DNA of 15,474 bases from Paraeggerthella sp964369725 (lineage in GTDB: Bacteria; Actinomycetota; Coriobacteriia; Coriobacteriales; Eggerthellaceae): contig CAYJGC010000040.1 of assembly GCA_964369725.1 (NCBI GenBank), forward strand, positions 1 to 15,474. The letters run 5' to 3'. Below are positions 6,955 through 14,767 of the stretch, piece after piece; positions within the stretch are counted from its first letter, which is position 1, and every line of letters starts with the position of its first letter. Both the position numbers and the translations under genes were made by a program. The notes beneath the pieces are model-generated. The model searched no databases. It saw only the letters and a list, made by a program, of their open reading frames with translations, and was not told the DNA's origin.

Positions 6955-8841
6955 CTACTTATCTTCTAGGCGCTGTAAAATTGATGAAGCGATACCTTCT
7001 GCATCAAGCCCAAGTTCCTCAAGCAATAATGACATCTTACCTTGCTGGACAAATCTATCAGGTATGCCAAGATTGAGCACTTGTGGCGTAAGTTTCATCG
7101 CTGCAAGCTCTCCTAATACACCTTCTCCTGCACCACCAGCAACCACGCCACTTTCCACAGTAACTACCAGGTTTGTTTTAGCTGCACGTTTAATTGCTTT
7201 AGCGTCAAGGGGCTTCACCCAACGCATGTCTACCACACGCGCACCAATTCCTTTTGCGCTAAGCATTTCTGCAGCATCGCAAGCTGGGTAAACCACGCTG
7301 CCAAACGCCAAAATTGCAATATCGCTTCCTTCACGCAATACGCGACTTTCGCCTTCTTTTAGCTCTACCGGCTCTTCAGGCAAAGCCACCCCCTGAGCTG
7401 CACCACGAGGATAACGAACAGCGAAAGGACCACCTAATGAGAGACCCGTATGCAATGCATGTACTAATTCGGCCTCATCAGAGGGATCAATAATGCGCAT
7501 ATGGGGAATCATACGAGAATATACCAAGTCAAAGACACCATGATGCGTAGGTCCGTCTTCGCCCACTACGCCAGCCCGATCTATAGCAAACAATACATCT
7601 AAATTAGGCAATGCACAATTAATGATCATCTGATCGACTGCACGCTGCAGAAAAGTTGAGTAAATTGCTACCACAGGTTTTGCACCGCCCAAAGCGAGTC
7701 CGCTCGCGAGCGCAACAGCATGCTCTTCCGCAATACCTGTGTCAATAAAGCGACTAGGAAACTCTTTTGCAAATGCTGACAACCCCGTTCCGCCCTGCAT
7801 GGCAGCAGTAATAGCAACAATGCGATCATCGCGTTTTGCTTCCTCGACTAAAGCACTTCCGAACACACTCGTATACGAAGGTGCGCCAGGGGTCGTTTTT
7901 TTAACCTCTCCTGTTTCTACTACATAAGGAGCGATGCCATGAAATTTTTCAGGATCTTGGCAAGCGGGTTCGTAGCCAGTTCCTTTTTTTGTCACCACAT
8001 GAACAAGCGATGGTGCATCCATCGCAAGCACTGCCGCTAGAGTCTCTTTCAGCTCTTCGATATTATGCCCATCAATAGGAGCAGTGCAAACAATTCCCAG
8101 CTGCTCAAATATCATAGATTGCGGCAAAACAAACTGTTTCATCGAATCTTTCACGTTTCGCCCAAAGCGAGCAAGTGCATTACCTACCACACCCCGACTC
8201 TCAAGCATTTCTTGCAAGCTGTCTCTTGTGTGACGATATTGGCTAGAAGCTCTCATGCTGCCCAGATGACGCGACAAGGCGCCTACATTACGCGATATAG
8301 ACATCTCATTGTCGTTTAGGATAATAACCATAGGAGTTTGCGTATGACCCACATGACTCAAAGCTTCAAAAGCCATTCCTCCCGACAATGACGCATCTCC
8401 AATAATGGCAATTACTTTTTCGTCACTCCCTCGCAAGTCGCGGGCTTGAGCGAGACCAAGAGCTACCGAAAGAGAATCTGAAGCATGACCCGAAGGATGT
8501 ACATCACAGTCATTTTCTTCAGGTTTAGGAAAGCCAGACAAGCCTCCATACATACGGAGCGTCTTAAATGCTTCAAGACGCCCGGTAATTAACTTATGAG
8601 CATATGCCTGATGACCCACATCGAAAACAATTTTGTCTTTGGGGCAATCTAACAAACTGTGAGCAGCCAAGATAATCTCTACTGCTCCTAGCGAAGAAGC
8701 TACATGTCCGCCTGTTTCAGATGTTATCGTAACTATTTCTTCTCTAATTTCATGAGCTAAAATAGAAAGCTCTTCATTAGTGAGGAGCTTAAGATCGCTT
8801 GGAGATGCTACAACATCTAAAATCCGCTTCTCATTCATCAA
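6955..8841 (-). CDS. dxs: 1-deoxy-D-xylulose-5-phosphate synthase
   Basis: Thiamine-diphosphate enzyme that condenses pyruvate with glyceraldehyde 3-phosphate, the entry step of the MEP isoprenoid pathway. Visible motifs: GGH at 44-46, DVGHQAYAHK at 74-83, GDASLSGGMAFEA at 148-160 (ThDP/Mg site), NDNEMSIS at 176-183, TGIAEEHAVALASG with the catalytic Glu at about 372, and EDGPTHHGVFD at 428-438. Length (628) is normal. Two positions differ from the commonest forms: GDA in place of GDG, and GHASDS (118-123) in place of GHSSTS. The annotated start includes a TTG at 8841; the adjacent ATG at 8838 is 8 nt after the SD AAAGG and is the more likely start (627 aa). Last gene of the six-gene operon; about 50 nt after xseB. 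Confidence 0.96.
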   Translation of the reverse strand: MMNEKRILDVVASPSDLKLLTNEELSILAHEIREEIVTITSETGGHVASSLGAVEIILAAHSLLDCPKDKIVFDVGHQAYAHKLITGRLEAFKTLRMYGGLSGFPKPEENDCDVHPSGHASDSLSVALGLAQARDLRGSDEKVIAIIGDASLSGGMAFEALSHVGHTQTPMVIILNDNEMSISRNVGALSRHLGSMRASSQYRHTRDSLQEMLESRGVVGNALARFGRNVKDSMKQFVLPQSMIFEQLGIVCTAPIDGHNIEELKETLAAVLAMDAPSLVHVVTKKGTGYEPACQDPEKFHGIAPYVVETGEVKKTTPGAPSYTSVFGSALVEEAKRDDRIVAITAAMQGGTGLSAFAKEFPSRFIDTGIAEEHAVALASGLALGGAKPVVAIYSTFLQRAVDQMIINCALPNLDVLFAIDRAGVVGEDGPTHHGVFDLVYSRMIPHMRIIDPSDEAELVHALHTGLSLGGPFAVRYPRGAAQGVALPEEPVELKEGESRVLREGSDIAILAFGSVVYPACDAAEMLSAKGIGARVVDMRWVKPLDAKAIKRAAKTNLVVTVESGVVAGGAGEGVLGELAAMKLTPQVLNLGIPDRFVQQGKMSLLLEELGLDAEGIASSILQRLEDK

Positions 8842-8891
8842 GCATGCCTTTCAAACACATAGAACCACAAGACTGCGTAAACATTCATTGC

Positions 8892-9122
8892 TTAACCTTC
8901 AGTCTGAGAGTCCTCCTTGGACTCTTGGGATTGCTCGGATAGCTGACTTAGCTCAACCCCTTCTTCAAGAAGATCGCTTGCGCGCAAACCCAGGCCTACT
9001 GCTTCTTCGTACAACGCAAGCGCTTCATCAAGTCCAATATTCTCGTCGTTTACCGAGTCAAGTATCTCGTCAAGACGTTCTTTTACCTCTTCAAAGCTGT
9101 ACGACTTTTCATCAGTCATCAA
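8892..9122 (-). CDS. xseB: Exodeoxyribonuclease VII small subunit
   Basis: Small helical subunit of the single-strand DNA nuclease ExoVII, which binds the XseA large subunit. The family core is clear: SYSFEEVKERLDEILDSV, then GLDEALALYEEAVGLG, with a polar Ser/Glu tail. 75-76 residues is typical. The frame opens at a TTG (9122), but ATG at 9119 is 7 nt downstream of AGGAG and is preferred. That ATG overlaps the nusB stop, so the two are translationally coupled. The large subunit gene, usually directly upstream, is absent here. A 7-bp inverted repeat AGAGTCC / GGACTCT (8907-8925) lies in the last codons but has no T-run. Confidence 0.92.
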   Translation of the reverse strand: MMTDEKSYSFEEVKERLDEILDSVNDENIGLDEALALYEEAVGLGLRASDLLEEGVELSQLSEQSQESKEDSQTEG

Positions 9123-9606
9123 GCAGCTCCTCTTGTGCCCCGCTTAAAGATTCGTTGTCGGTACTTTGTTCTTCTTCGTCAATGTCTTGACCATCAATCT
9201 GCTTCGCCATGCGTCCTAATAATCCGTTTACAAAACGAGGAGAGTCGTCTTCTCCGCCAAAATCCTTAGCAAGTTCCACTGCTTCATTAATGGCAACCGA
9301 AACAGGCACATCATTCATAAACATCATTTCGTAAATAGCCAAACGCAAGATGCATCTATCCAGCACAGGCATCCGCACTACTGACCAATTTTCTGAAGTA
9401 GCCGCCAAATGCTTATCAATAGTACAACGGTGTGATTCAACACCACGTATCAAATTGAGCGCATATTTAGAAAGAATGTCACCCTCCGGTAGGCAAGCGC
9501 CCTCTTCGGCAAGCTTAGTTGGCGATTCATCCGTTATTTCTCCAGCGTACAAAACTTGTATTGCTGCGCGCCTGGCAGCTGTTCGCTCGTGTCTTTTTGG
9601 AGCCAT
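9112..9606 (-). CDS. nusB: Transcription antitermination factor NusB
   Basis: RNA-binding helical protein that with NusE (S10) promotes antitermination on rRNA operons. The N-terminal RRAAIQVLYAGEI, the central WSVVRMPVLDRCILRLAIYEM, and VAINEAVELAKDFGGEDDSPRFVNGLLGRMA are textbook NusB. After about residue 140 there is an acidic tail (Asp/Glu/Ser-rich, to 164) beyond the usual fold. The ATG at 9606 lies about 13 nt after GGAGG, a long spacing; no better in-frame start is seen. It follows the Asp23-like gene by 23 nt and overlaps xseB. Confidence 0.95.
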   Translation of the reverse strand: MAPKRHERTAARRAAIQVLYAGEITDESPTKLAEEGACLPEGDILSKYALNLIRGVESHRCTIDKHLAATSENWSVVRMPVLDRCILRLAIYEMMFMNDVPVSVAINEAVELAKDFGGEDDSPRFVNGLLGRMAKQIDGQDIDEEEQSTDNESLSGAQEELLDD

Positions 9607-9629
9607 AAAAATATCTAAGCCTCCAATAG

Positions 9630-9977
9630 CTATTGCACAAAGCGCAGGCCGTCGATGTACACATCAACCGCATCAACCGAAGCGCCTACCTGACTAGAAA
9701 GGGCTTCAACAATGACCTTGCGAACATTTGCAGCGACTTCGGGCAATACGTAGCCATAATATACATCAATACGTACGGAAATTTGCAACTTGTCCTCTTC
9801 GTCAACGACAACATCGATACCTTGCGTAGAGGGCTTAGCAACAAAAACTGAACGAAATCCGCCAGCAACAGTAGGCCCAACTGCAGCAACACCCTCAACT
9901 TCTTGGACAACGATCGAAACGATTGTTTCTATTACGCCAGAAGCTAATTCCATTCCTTCAAGATTGAGTTTTGTCAT
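9630..9977 (-). CDS. Asp23/Gls24 family envelope stress protein
   Basis: Small soluble protein of the Asp23 (DUF322) family, whose members in other Gram-positives associate with the membrane through a partner and are linked to cell-envelope stress. Family features: LASGVIETIVSIVVQEVEGVAAVG near the N terminus, a central VVVDEEDKLQISVRIDVYYGYVLPEVAANVRKVI, and the C-terminal VDAVDVYIDGLRFV. No signal peptide or membrane helix. 115 residues is at the short end. Its ATG overlaps the accC stop by 4 nt (ATGA). Genes of this family are often found between accC and nusB, as here; the exact role is not known. Confidence 0.92.
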   Translation of the reverse strand: MTKLNLEGMELASGVIETIVSIVVQEVEGVAAVGPTVAGGFRSVFVAKPSTQGIDVVVDEEDKLQISVRIDVYYGYVLPEVAANVRKVIVEALSSQVGASVDAVDVYIDGLRFVQ

Positions 9978-11326
9978 AGTATATCTCCCATCTGTGTTTC
10001 AATGAAATCAGTTGTTGCTTCACCTGCGCAAAATACTTCATTTTCTAGCACGCGACGATGGAACGGAATGGTAGTTGCAATTCCTTCAATATTAAATTCT
10101 TCGAGTGCACGACGACCGCGAGCAAGTGCTTCTTCTCTGTCTTGACCACGAACAATCAATTTTGCAACAAGTGAGTCATAATAAGGAGAAATGCGAGAGC
10201 CGGTGCGTACATAGCTCTCCACACGAACGCCGGGGCCTGCAGGCGGCTCAAATTTTGTTATATTTCCCGGACAAGGACGGAATCCGTGAGCAGGGTCTTC
10301 TGCGTTAATGCGAAATTCGATAGCATGGCCGTCGGGAACAAAAGGTGCGCGAGAAGCACAACTCATTGGTTCACCAGCCGCAATCCGCAACTGCTCTTTG
10401 ATGATATCAACGCCCGTAATCTCTTCTGTCACTGGATGCTCTACCTGAACGCGCGTATTCATTTCCATAAAATAAAAACGACCGCTTAAATCAAGAAGGA
10501 ATTCAATAGTACCGGCATTTCTATAATCTGTTGCTCGAACAGCCTTGATGGCTGCAACGCCCATGGCGCGACGCAAGTCTTCTGTCAACACAGGCGAGGG
10601 AGCCTCTTCGATGAGTTTTTGATGACGTCGCTGAACGGAACAATCGCGCTCGCACAAAGCAATGCTGTTACCAAAGTCGTCGGCAAGAACCTGAATCTCC
10701 ACATGACGAGGTCTGAGAACTAGCTTCTCGAGATATACACCGTCATTACCAAACGCAGCGCCTGCCTCCGTACGCGCTGCTTGATACTGAGACTCAAGGT
10801 CGGCGGGATCATGAACCTCACGCATACCCTTTCCGCCGCCGCCCGCAGTTGCCTTAATGAGTACAGGGTATCCAACAGAATCAGCGAATTCTTTTGCTTC
10901 TGCAGCCGTGTCAATACACCCGTCTGAACCAGGTACTGTAGGAACACCGCAAAGCTTCATGGTTTCACGAGCCATGCTTTTGTCGCCCATACGCTCAATG
11001 CAGTCCGCAGAAGGACCAATAAATACCAAATCATTTTCTGCGCACATGCGTGCAAAATCAGCGTTTTCTGCTAAAAAGCCATACCCTGGATGAATAGCTT
11101 CAGCGCCCGTATTTTTTGCTGCACCAATAATGCTTGCCATAATAAGGTAGCTTTTGTTTGCAGGAGCCGGTCCGATACACACTGCTTCATCAGCGTATTG
11201 GACTGGATAGGTGTCGGCATCTTCCGTTGAATAAACAGCAACCGTCTTTACACCTAACTCCTTACACGCACGCATAACGCGGAGAGCTACCTCTCCGCGG
11301 TTTGCAATAAGAATTTTGTTAAACAT
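9974..11326 (-). CDS. accC: Biotin carboxylase subunit
   Basis: ATP-grasp enzyme that carboxylates the biotin of a carrier protein with bicarbonate. Full-length (450 aa) with the N-terminal KILIANRGEVALRVMRACKE, HPGYGFLAENADFA at 80-92, the glycine-rich ATP lid AGGGGKGM at 161-168, the RDCSVQRRHQK segment at 227-237, and the catalytic EMNTRVQVEHPVTE at 288-301. Its ATG overlaps by one base the stop of the upstream carboxyltransferase-AccB fusion (TAATG), so the two are made together and very likely form one complex. It could serve acetyl-CoA carboxylase, a two-subunit pyruvate carboxylase, or both; the sequence of this subunit alone does not decide. Confidence 0.96.
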   Translation of the reverse strand: MFNKILIANRGEVALRVMRACKELGVKTVAVYSTEDADTYPVQYADEAVCIGPAPANKSYLIMASIIGAAKNTGAEAIHPGYGFLAENADFARMCAENDLVFIGPSADCIERMGDKSMARETMKLCGVPTVPGSDGCIDTAAEAKEFADSVGYPVLIKATAGGGGKGMREVHDPADLESQYQAARTEAGAAFGNDGVYLEKLVLRPRHVEIQVLADDFGNSIALCERDCSVQRRHQKLIEEAPSPVLTEDLRRAMGVAAIKAVRATDYRNAGTIEFLLDLSGRFYFMEMNTRVQVEHPVTEEITGVDIIKEQLRIAAGEPMSCASRAPFVPDGHAIEFRINAEDPAHGFRPCPGNITKFEPPAGPGVRVESYVRTGSRISPYYDSLVAKLIVRGQDREEALARGRRALEEFNIEGIATTIPFHRRVLENEVFCAGEATTDFIETQMGDIL

Positions 11327-13215
11327 TACACTGTCTCCGCAAGCTTTGATTGGTCGCTTACTGGCTCCACATAAAAGAGCACCGTTCCATACTCAACAGG
11401 CGACGCATCTTCAAGACAGACCTCGCGAATAATACCCATTTCTTCGGCAGTAATCTCGTTCATGAGCTTCATCGCTTCAACAATACAAAGTGTCTGGTTT
11501 GCTGTTACCTCGTCGCCAACCTTTACAAACGCAGGTTCGCCAGGAGCAGGAGCAGCATAGAAGGTGCCCACCATAGGAGCCGTTACTGCATACCAGTCAG
11601 CTGGACGCTCGTTTTGAGTAGCAGGCTCAGGAGCAGATGCTACGGGAGCTGGAGCGGCAGCAGGAGCTGCGGCAACCATCTGAGGCTGCATTACTGCGCC
11701 AACAGGCATTGCGCTTGGCATGCGCACAGAAATACGCGCACCCTCTTCTTCAACAATAATCTCACCGACGCCGCTCTCTTCAGCGACACGAACCAACTCA
11801 CGAATTTGATTGATATCCACGTAATCTTCCTCCTTGGTCTGGGTTGACTCCTGCTCCATGAGGAAGTCTACTTTTTCTGATGTTCGATGCTTACTTAAAT
11901 ACGTACGAGCTTCATTAGGGAATAAGGCGTACATCAAAACGTCTTCTTCGCTCTTTGCCAAATCCCCAATTTCTTCTACTAATTCATTATAGGTTGTAGT
12001 TACCAGTGAGCCAGGAGCTACATCAGGTGGCAAAATATCAGAAGTACCTACAACCTTTGCAACAATGTCTTTATCCATACGACCAGGTGCTTTACCGTAG
12101 TAGCCGCAAATGTAGTCTTTCATTTCCTTAGAAACAACGCCCCAGCGCTTTCCGGTAAGCACATTGAATACCGCTTGCGTTCCTACAATTTGAGACATAG
12201 GCGTCACCAATGGCGGATAACCCACTTCTGCGCGAACTTTAGGAATCTCACGCATAACTTCAGGCAAGCGGTCGCTTGCATTTTGTATTTCAAGCTGAGA
12301 CAGCAAATTTGACATCATGCCACCAGGCACCTGGTGCGAATATACCTGCATGTGGATAAGAGAAGAAACGCCACGCTTGTAATGAGAGCGCTCACGAACG
12401 CCTTCCCAATATTCCGCAATCTCAAACAAAAGATCGAGATCAAGACCAGTATCGTAGCGACTTTCTTGTAGTGCTGCAGCAATCATCTCGACAGCAGGAT
12501 GACTATTACCGAACGCTAAAGGAGCATGCGCAGTATCAGCAATAGCAGCGCCGGCTTCTGCTGCTTTAATGATATTAGCAGGAGCCATGCCGCCAACATA
12601 ATGACAGTGAATATGAACAGGTAGACCAATCTCTGCATTGAAGGCTTTTACCATGCGCTCGGTGCGATACGGTGTGAGCATGCCTGCCATGTCTTTTATA
12701 CAAATTGAATCTGCGCCTAAGTCTTTAAGCTGTTGTCCATAATCAAGAAAGCTGTCAAGCGTGTGGACAGGCGACATAGTATAGGAAATAGCTCCTTCAA
12801 AATGTGCACCACATTCTTTAATTGCCTCTGCATTGTCTATAACATTTCGAATGTCATTAAGTGCGTCAAAGACGCGGAAAACATGAATTCCGTTCCTGTT
12901 AGCTGCCTTGACAAAACGATTACATACTTCGCGTGAGTAATGCTTGTAGCCTACAAGATTTTGTCCGCGAGAAAGCATGGAAAGCGGCGTGTTGGGCGTT
13001 TTTGCCTTAATCGAGCGCAATCGATCCCAGGGGTTTTCGTCAAGAAAGCGCAAACAAGTATCAAAGGTAGCGCCTCCCCATGCTTCTATAGCCCAGTATC
13101 CGACGCGGTCCATCTTAGGCAAAATTGGAAGCATATCTCCAATTGGCATACGTGTGGCCCATAAGCTTTGCTGTCCGTCGCGAATGGTGACATCCATAAT
13201 TTGAAGCCTTGACAT
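11326..13215 (-). CDS. Pyruvate/oxaloacetate carboxyltransferase fused to an AccB-type biotin carrier protein
   Basis: The N-terminal part (about 1-460) is the OadA/PycB carboxyltransferase: DVTIRDGQQS at 8-17 with metal-binding Asp13, the SICIKDMAGML segment with the lysine (174) that is carboxylated in the family, HIHCH at 201-205 supplying metal histidines, and SHQVPGGMMSNL. From about residue 465 the sequence is an apparently complete AccB: the N-terminal DINQIRELVRVAEESG helix typical of fatty-acid BCCP, an Ala/Pro linker (about 500-535), and the biotinyl domain APMVGTFYAAPAPGEPAF then VEAMKLM with biotinyl Lys583. Usual OadA/PycB proteins carry a shorter biotin domain without the AccB N-terminal part. 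The ATG at 13215 has GGGAGG about 8 nt upstream. First gene of the operon and coupled to accC. Likely the carboxyltransferase plus carrier subunit of a pyruvate carboxylase; a decarboxylase or a shared ACC carrier role is possible. Confidence 0.9.
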   Translation of the reverse strand: MSRLQIMDVTIRDGQQSLWATRMPIGDMLPILPKMDRVGYWAIEAWGGATFDTCLRFLDENPWDRLRSIKAKTPNTPLSMLSRGQNLVGYKHYSREVCNRFVKAANRNGIHVFRVFDALNDIRNVIDNAEAIKECGAHFEGAISYTMSPVHTLDSFLDYGQQLKDLGADSICIKDMAGMLTPYRTERMVKAFNAEIGLPVHIHCHYVGGMAPANIIKAAEAGAAIADTAHAPLAFGNSHPAVEMIAAALQESRYDTGLDLDLLFEIAEYWEGVRERSHYKRGVSSLIHMQVYSHQVPGGMMSNLLSQLEIQNASDRLPEVMREIPKVRAEVGYPPLVTPMSQIVGTQAVFNVLTGKRWGVVSKEMKDYICGYYGKAPGRMDKDIVAKVVGTSDILPPDVAPGSLVTTTYNELVEEIGDLAKSEEDVLMYALFPNEARTYLSKHRTSEKVDFLMEQESTQTKEEDYVDINQIRELVRVAEESGVGEIIVEEEGARISVRMPSAMPVGAVMQPQMVAAAPAAAPAPVASAPEPATQNERPADWYAVTAPMVGTFYAAPAPGEPAFVKVGDEVTANQTLCIVEAMKLMNEITAEEMGIIREVCLEDASPVEYGTVLFYVEPVSDQSKLAETV

Positions 13216-13281
13216 GAACTCACACCTCCCTTCAGTCTAAAACTAATCAAAAAACAAAATTGTCAAAATATAGAGTAGATC

Positions 13282-13287
13282 ATTATA
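13282..13287 (-). promoter_or_regulatory. Predicted -10 of the carboxyltransferase-accC-asp23-nusB-xseB-dxs operon
   Basis: Minus-strand TATAAT, about 67 nt upstream of the ATG. No good -35 match is visible at the expected distance (T/C-rich sequence there), so an activator or a different site is possible. Confidence 0.4.
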
Positions 13288-13487
13288 AAAGAACCTAGCG
13301 CAAAGAAAGAGTACTTTATAAAAAACCACCATGAAGCAACAGAATAGACACCTGAAAGAACTTCTCTACACATAAAAATTGAACAAGGCATCTATCTGCG
13401 CTTTCTTACTTTACCTGAACTTTACAAATCAACAAAATTTGAAAAATTGTGCACTTGATAAAAAATTTTGCTATATTTGGAAATTTT

Positions 13488-13503
13488 TTGGATTCGTATC
13501 CAA
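13488..13503 (+). promoter_or_regulatory. Candidate operator, perfect inverted repeat
   Basis: TTGGAT-TCGT-ATCCAA: 6-bp arms with a 4-nt centre. Its left arm coincides with the -35 position of the HTH-gene promoter, a classic place for autorepression. A small HTH regulator encoded just downstream makes it the natural candidate binder; this is inference. Confidence 0.5.
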
Positions 13504-13510
13504 TCGATTA

Positions 13511-13536
13511 TATAATACTTTGATAGTCGTATTATA
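13511..13536 (+). promoter_or_regulatory. HTH-gene -10 within a second perfect inverted repeat
   Basis: TATAATAC (13511-13518), 10 nt, GTATTATA (13529-13536). The left arm contains a consensus -10 TATAAT, spaced 17 nt from TTGGAT at 13488. The right arm contains TATTAT ten nt before the ATG. Chance palindromy of an AT-rich -10 is possible, but 8 matching pairs plus the neighbouring repeat make an operator plausible. Confidence 0.5.
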
Positions 13537-13544
13537 TTTGCGCC

Positions 13545-13850
13545 ATGGATAAATTAAACTTAAGCAAAAAAGAACTCATGGATCGCAGGGACTCTCTTAC
13601 CAGAGCCTGTGCAGTGCAGTTCGGTCAAAACCTCCGTAAACTCCGCAAGGGACAAGGCCTTACGCAAGAGCGTCTTGGACTCATGATTGGGTCAAAACAC
13701 CCTCGCATTAGCGACATGGAAAGGGGTCTCGTCAACGTGAGCTTTACTGATATCGCAAAGCTGTCACGAGCTCTTGAAATTGAGCCTGCTGAGCTCATTG
13801 ACTTGTCAGCTATTCATTTAGAAGAGTACCCTCCCCCCTCCAATAATTAA
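13545..13850 (+). CDS. XRE-family helix-turn-helix transcriptional regulator
   Basis: Small DNA-binding protein of 101 residues. The HTH_3 domain spans about residues 26-83: FGQNLRKLRKGQGLTQERLG, the recognition region IGSKHPRISDMERGL, then SFTDIAKLSRALEIEPAELI. There is a basic, charged N-terminal stretch and a short Pro-rich end; no sensor or catalytic domain. No Shine-Dalgarno precedes the ATG at 13545. With the -10 at 13511 the leader would be about 22 nt; if the right palindrome arm acts as -10 the mRNA would be leaderless. The next Met (codon 12) precedes the whole HTH and is an alternative start. It is divergent from the carboxyltransferase operon and could regulate itself, the operon, or both. 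Targets are not known. Confidence 0.88.
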   Translation: MDKLNLSKKELMDRRDSLTRACAVQFGQNLRKLRKGQGLTQERLGLMIGSKHPRISDMERGLVNVSFTDIAKLSRALEIEPAELIDLSAIHLEEYPPPSNN

Positions 13851-13891
13851 CTCAACTTTTGAAACTGTTTAAATTCTAGGTAAATACTTTT

Positions 13892-13924
13892 AAAGAGGCT
13901 TCCCGAAAAGGAAACCTCTTTTTT
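13892..13924 (+). terminator. Intrinsic terminator of the HTH gene
   Basis: AAAGAGG-c-TTCC arm pairs with GGAA-a-CCTCTTT around a CGAAAA loop (one internal C/A mismatch), ending in six T. It is about 40 nt past the stop codon. Confidence 0.88.
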
Positions 13925-14121
13925 GTTCTTAAGTTTTAGTTATTTGGGACGCAGTTCTTTTCGATGCCTTCGTTTCGCAGCTCACGAGCCACTGTACTGC
14001 AGCCCGCAAGCCTTTTGAGGCAGTTTTTGCATTCATCGAATCCCAACATCCACAATCTCATAAGTATGTCTCGACAAAACACAGAGCTCACAGCCGGTAA
14101 ATCCATAAGGCAACTCATAAT

Positions 14122-14153
14122 AAAAATCAGGATGCAGCAATCTGCATCCTGAT
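14122..14153 (-). terminator. Intrinsic terminator of efp
   Basis: Minus strand: perfect 12-bp stem ATCAGGATGCAG / CTGCATCCTGAT with a 4-nt loop and five T (four plus the stem's last base). About 55 nt after the efp stop codon. Confidence 0.88.
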
Positions 14154-14206
14154 GCTAACATACACAACTCTTTAACCCGGGAAAAGTGTCCTTGCACAGC
14201 TTTACT

Positions 14207-14767
14207 TTAGACGCGCTTAATAAAACGTCCATCACGCGTATCGATCTGCAACACGTCACCAGGGTTAATAAACATAGGAACCTGAATAGTTGCGCCTGTT
14301 TCAACGATTGCAGGCTTGCTTCCACCCTGCACAGTATCACCCTTAAATCCCGGATCGGTTTCAGTAACTTCCAACTCTACAAACATTTGAGCTTCAATAC
14401 TAATAAGCTCTTCACCCGCATACAACAAACTTGCCTCATCGTTTTCTTTGAGCCACTTTGCAGCTCCTCCTACTACGTCAACAGGGATTGCTAGCTGCTC
14501 GAACGTATCATTGTCCATAAAGTTGAAATCGTTTCCATCTTCATAGAGGTATTGCATTTTCTTCGTTTCAAGACGTACCGCATTAAATTTTGTACCCGCG
14601 TTAAACGTGTAATCAACCACGCGACCTGTTTTAATGTCACGAAGTTTTGTGCGTACAAAAGCGCCGCCTTTTCCTGGTTTTACATGCTGGAATTCTACGA
14701 TTGTGCACAACTTATCGTTATACTCAATACACATTCCATTTTTAAAGTCGGCAGTAGAAATAGCCAT
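14207..14767 (-). CDS. efp: Translation elongation factor P
   Basis: Ribosome-associated factor that relieves stalling at polyproline stretches. Full-length at 186 residues with the three-domain pattern. The tip loop of domain I reads HVKPGKGGAFVRTKL, with the conserved lysine at position 33 (the place modified in many bacteria). VDYTFNAGTKF begins the stretch that leads into domain II with QYLYEDGNDFNFMD, and the C-terminal domain ends GATIQVPMFINPGDVLQIDTRDGRFIKRV, which matches the family signature. The ATG at 14767 is preceded by AAAGGA about 10 nt upstream. It is monocistronic here: own promoter, own terminator, and a convergent regulator gene separating it from the carboxyltransferase operon. 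Confidence 0.97.
   Translation of the reverse strand: MAISTADFKNGMCIEYNDKLCTIVEFQHVKPGKGGAFVRTKLRDIKTGRVVDYTFNAGTKFNAVRLETKKMQYLYEDGNDFNFMDNDTFEQLAIPVDVVGGAAKWLKENDEASLLYAGEELISIEAQMFVELEVTETDPGFKGDTVQGGSKPAIVETGATIQVPMFINPGDVLQIDTRDGRFIKRV

Larger units (their letters stand above)
13216..13544. other. Divergent promoter region between the operon and the HTH gene
   Basis: 329 nt, very AT-rich, no gene. The left end carries the SD and leader of the carboxyltransferase operon with its -10; the right end carries the HTH-gene promoter and two inverted repeats. Between about 13320 and 13480 I see only AT-rich sequence with short A and T runs. Confidence 0.6.
13851..14206. other. Convergent intergenic region between HTH gene and efp
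   Basis: 356 nt containing the HTH-gene terminator at the left and the efp terminator at the right. The 200 nt between them (13925-14121) hold only short open frames on both strands without start signals; I see no gene. Confidence 0.55.

Noticed and set aside
8907..8925. AGAGTCC-TCCTT-GGACTCT hairpin at the end of xseB as an intra-operon terminator
   Set aside because: No T-run on the minus strand after the stem and it lies within coding sequence.
13936..14118. 60-codon Cys-containing minus-strand ORF between the two terminators
   Set aside because: It begins right after the efp terminator with no SD or promoter, and the opposite strand is equally open; no motif such as paired CxxC sites in a conserved context.
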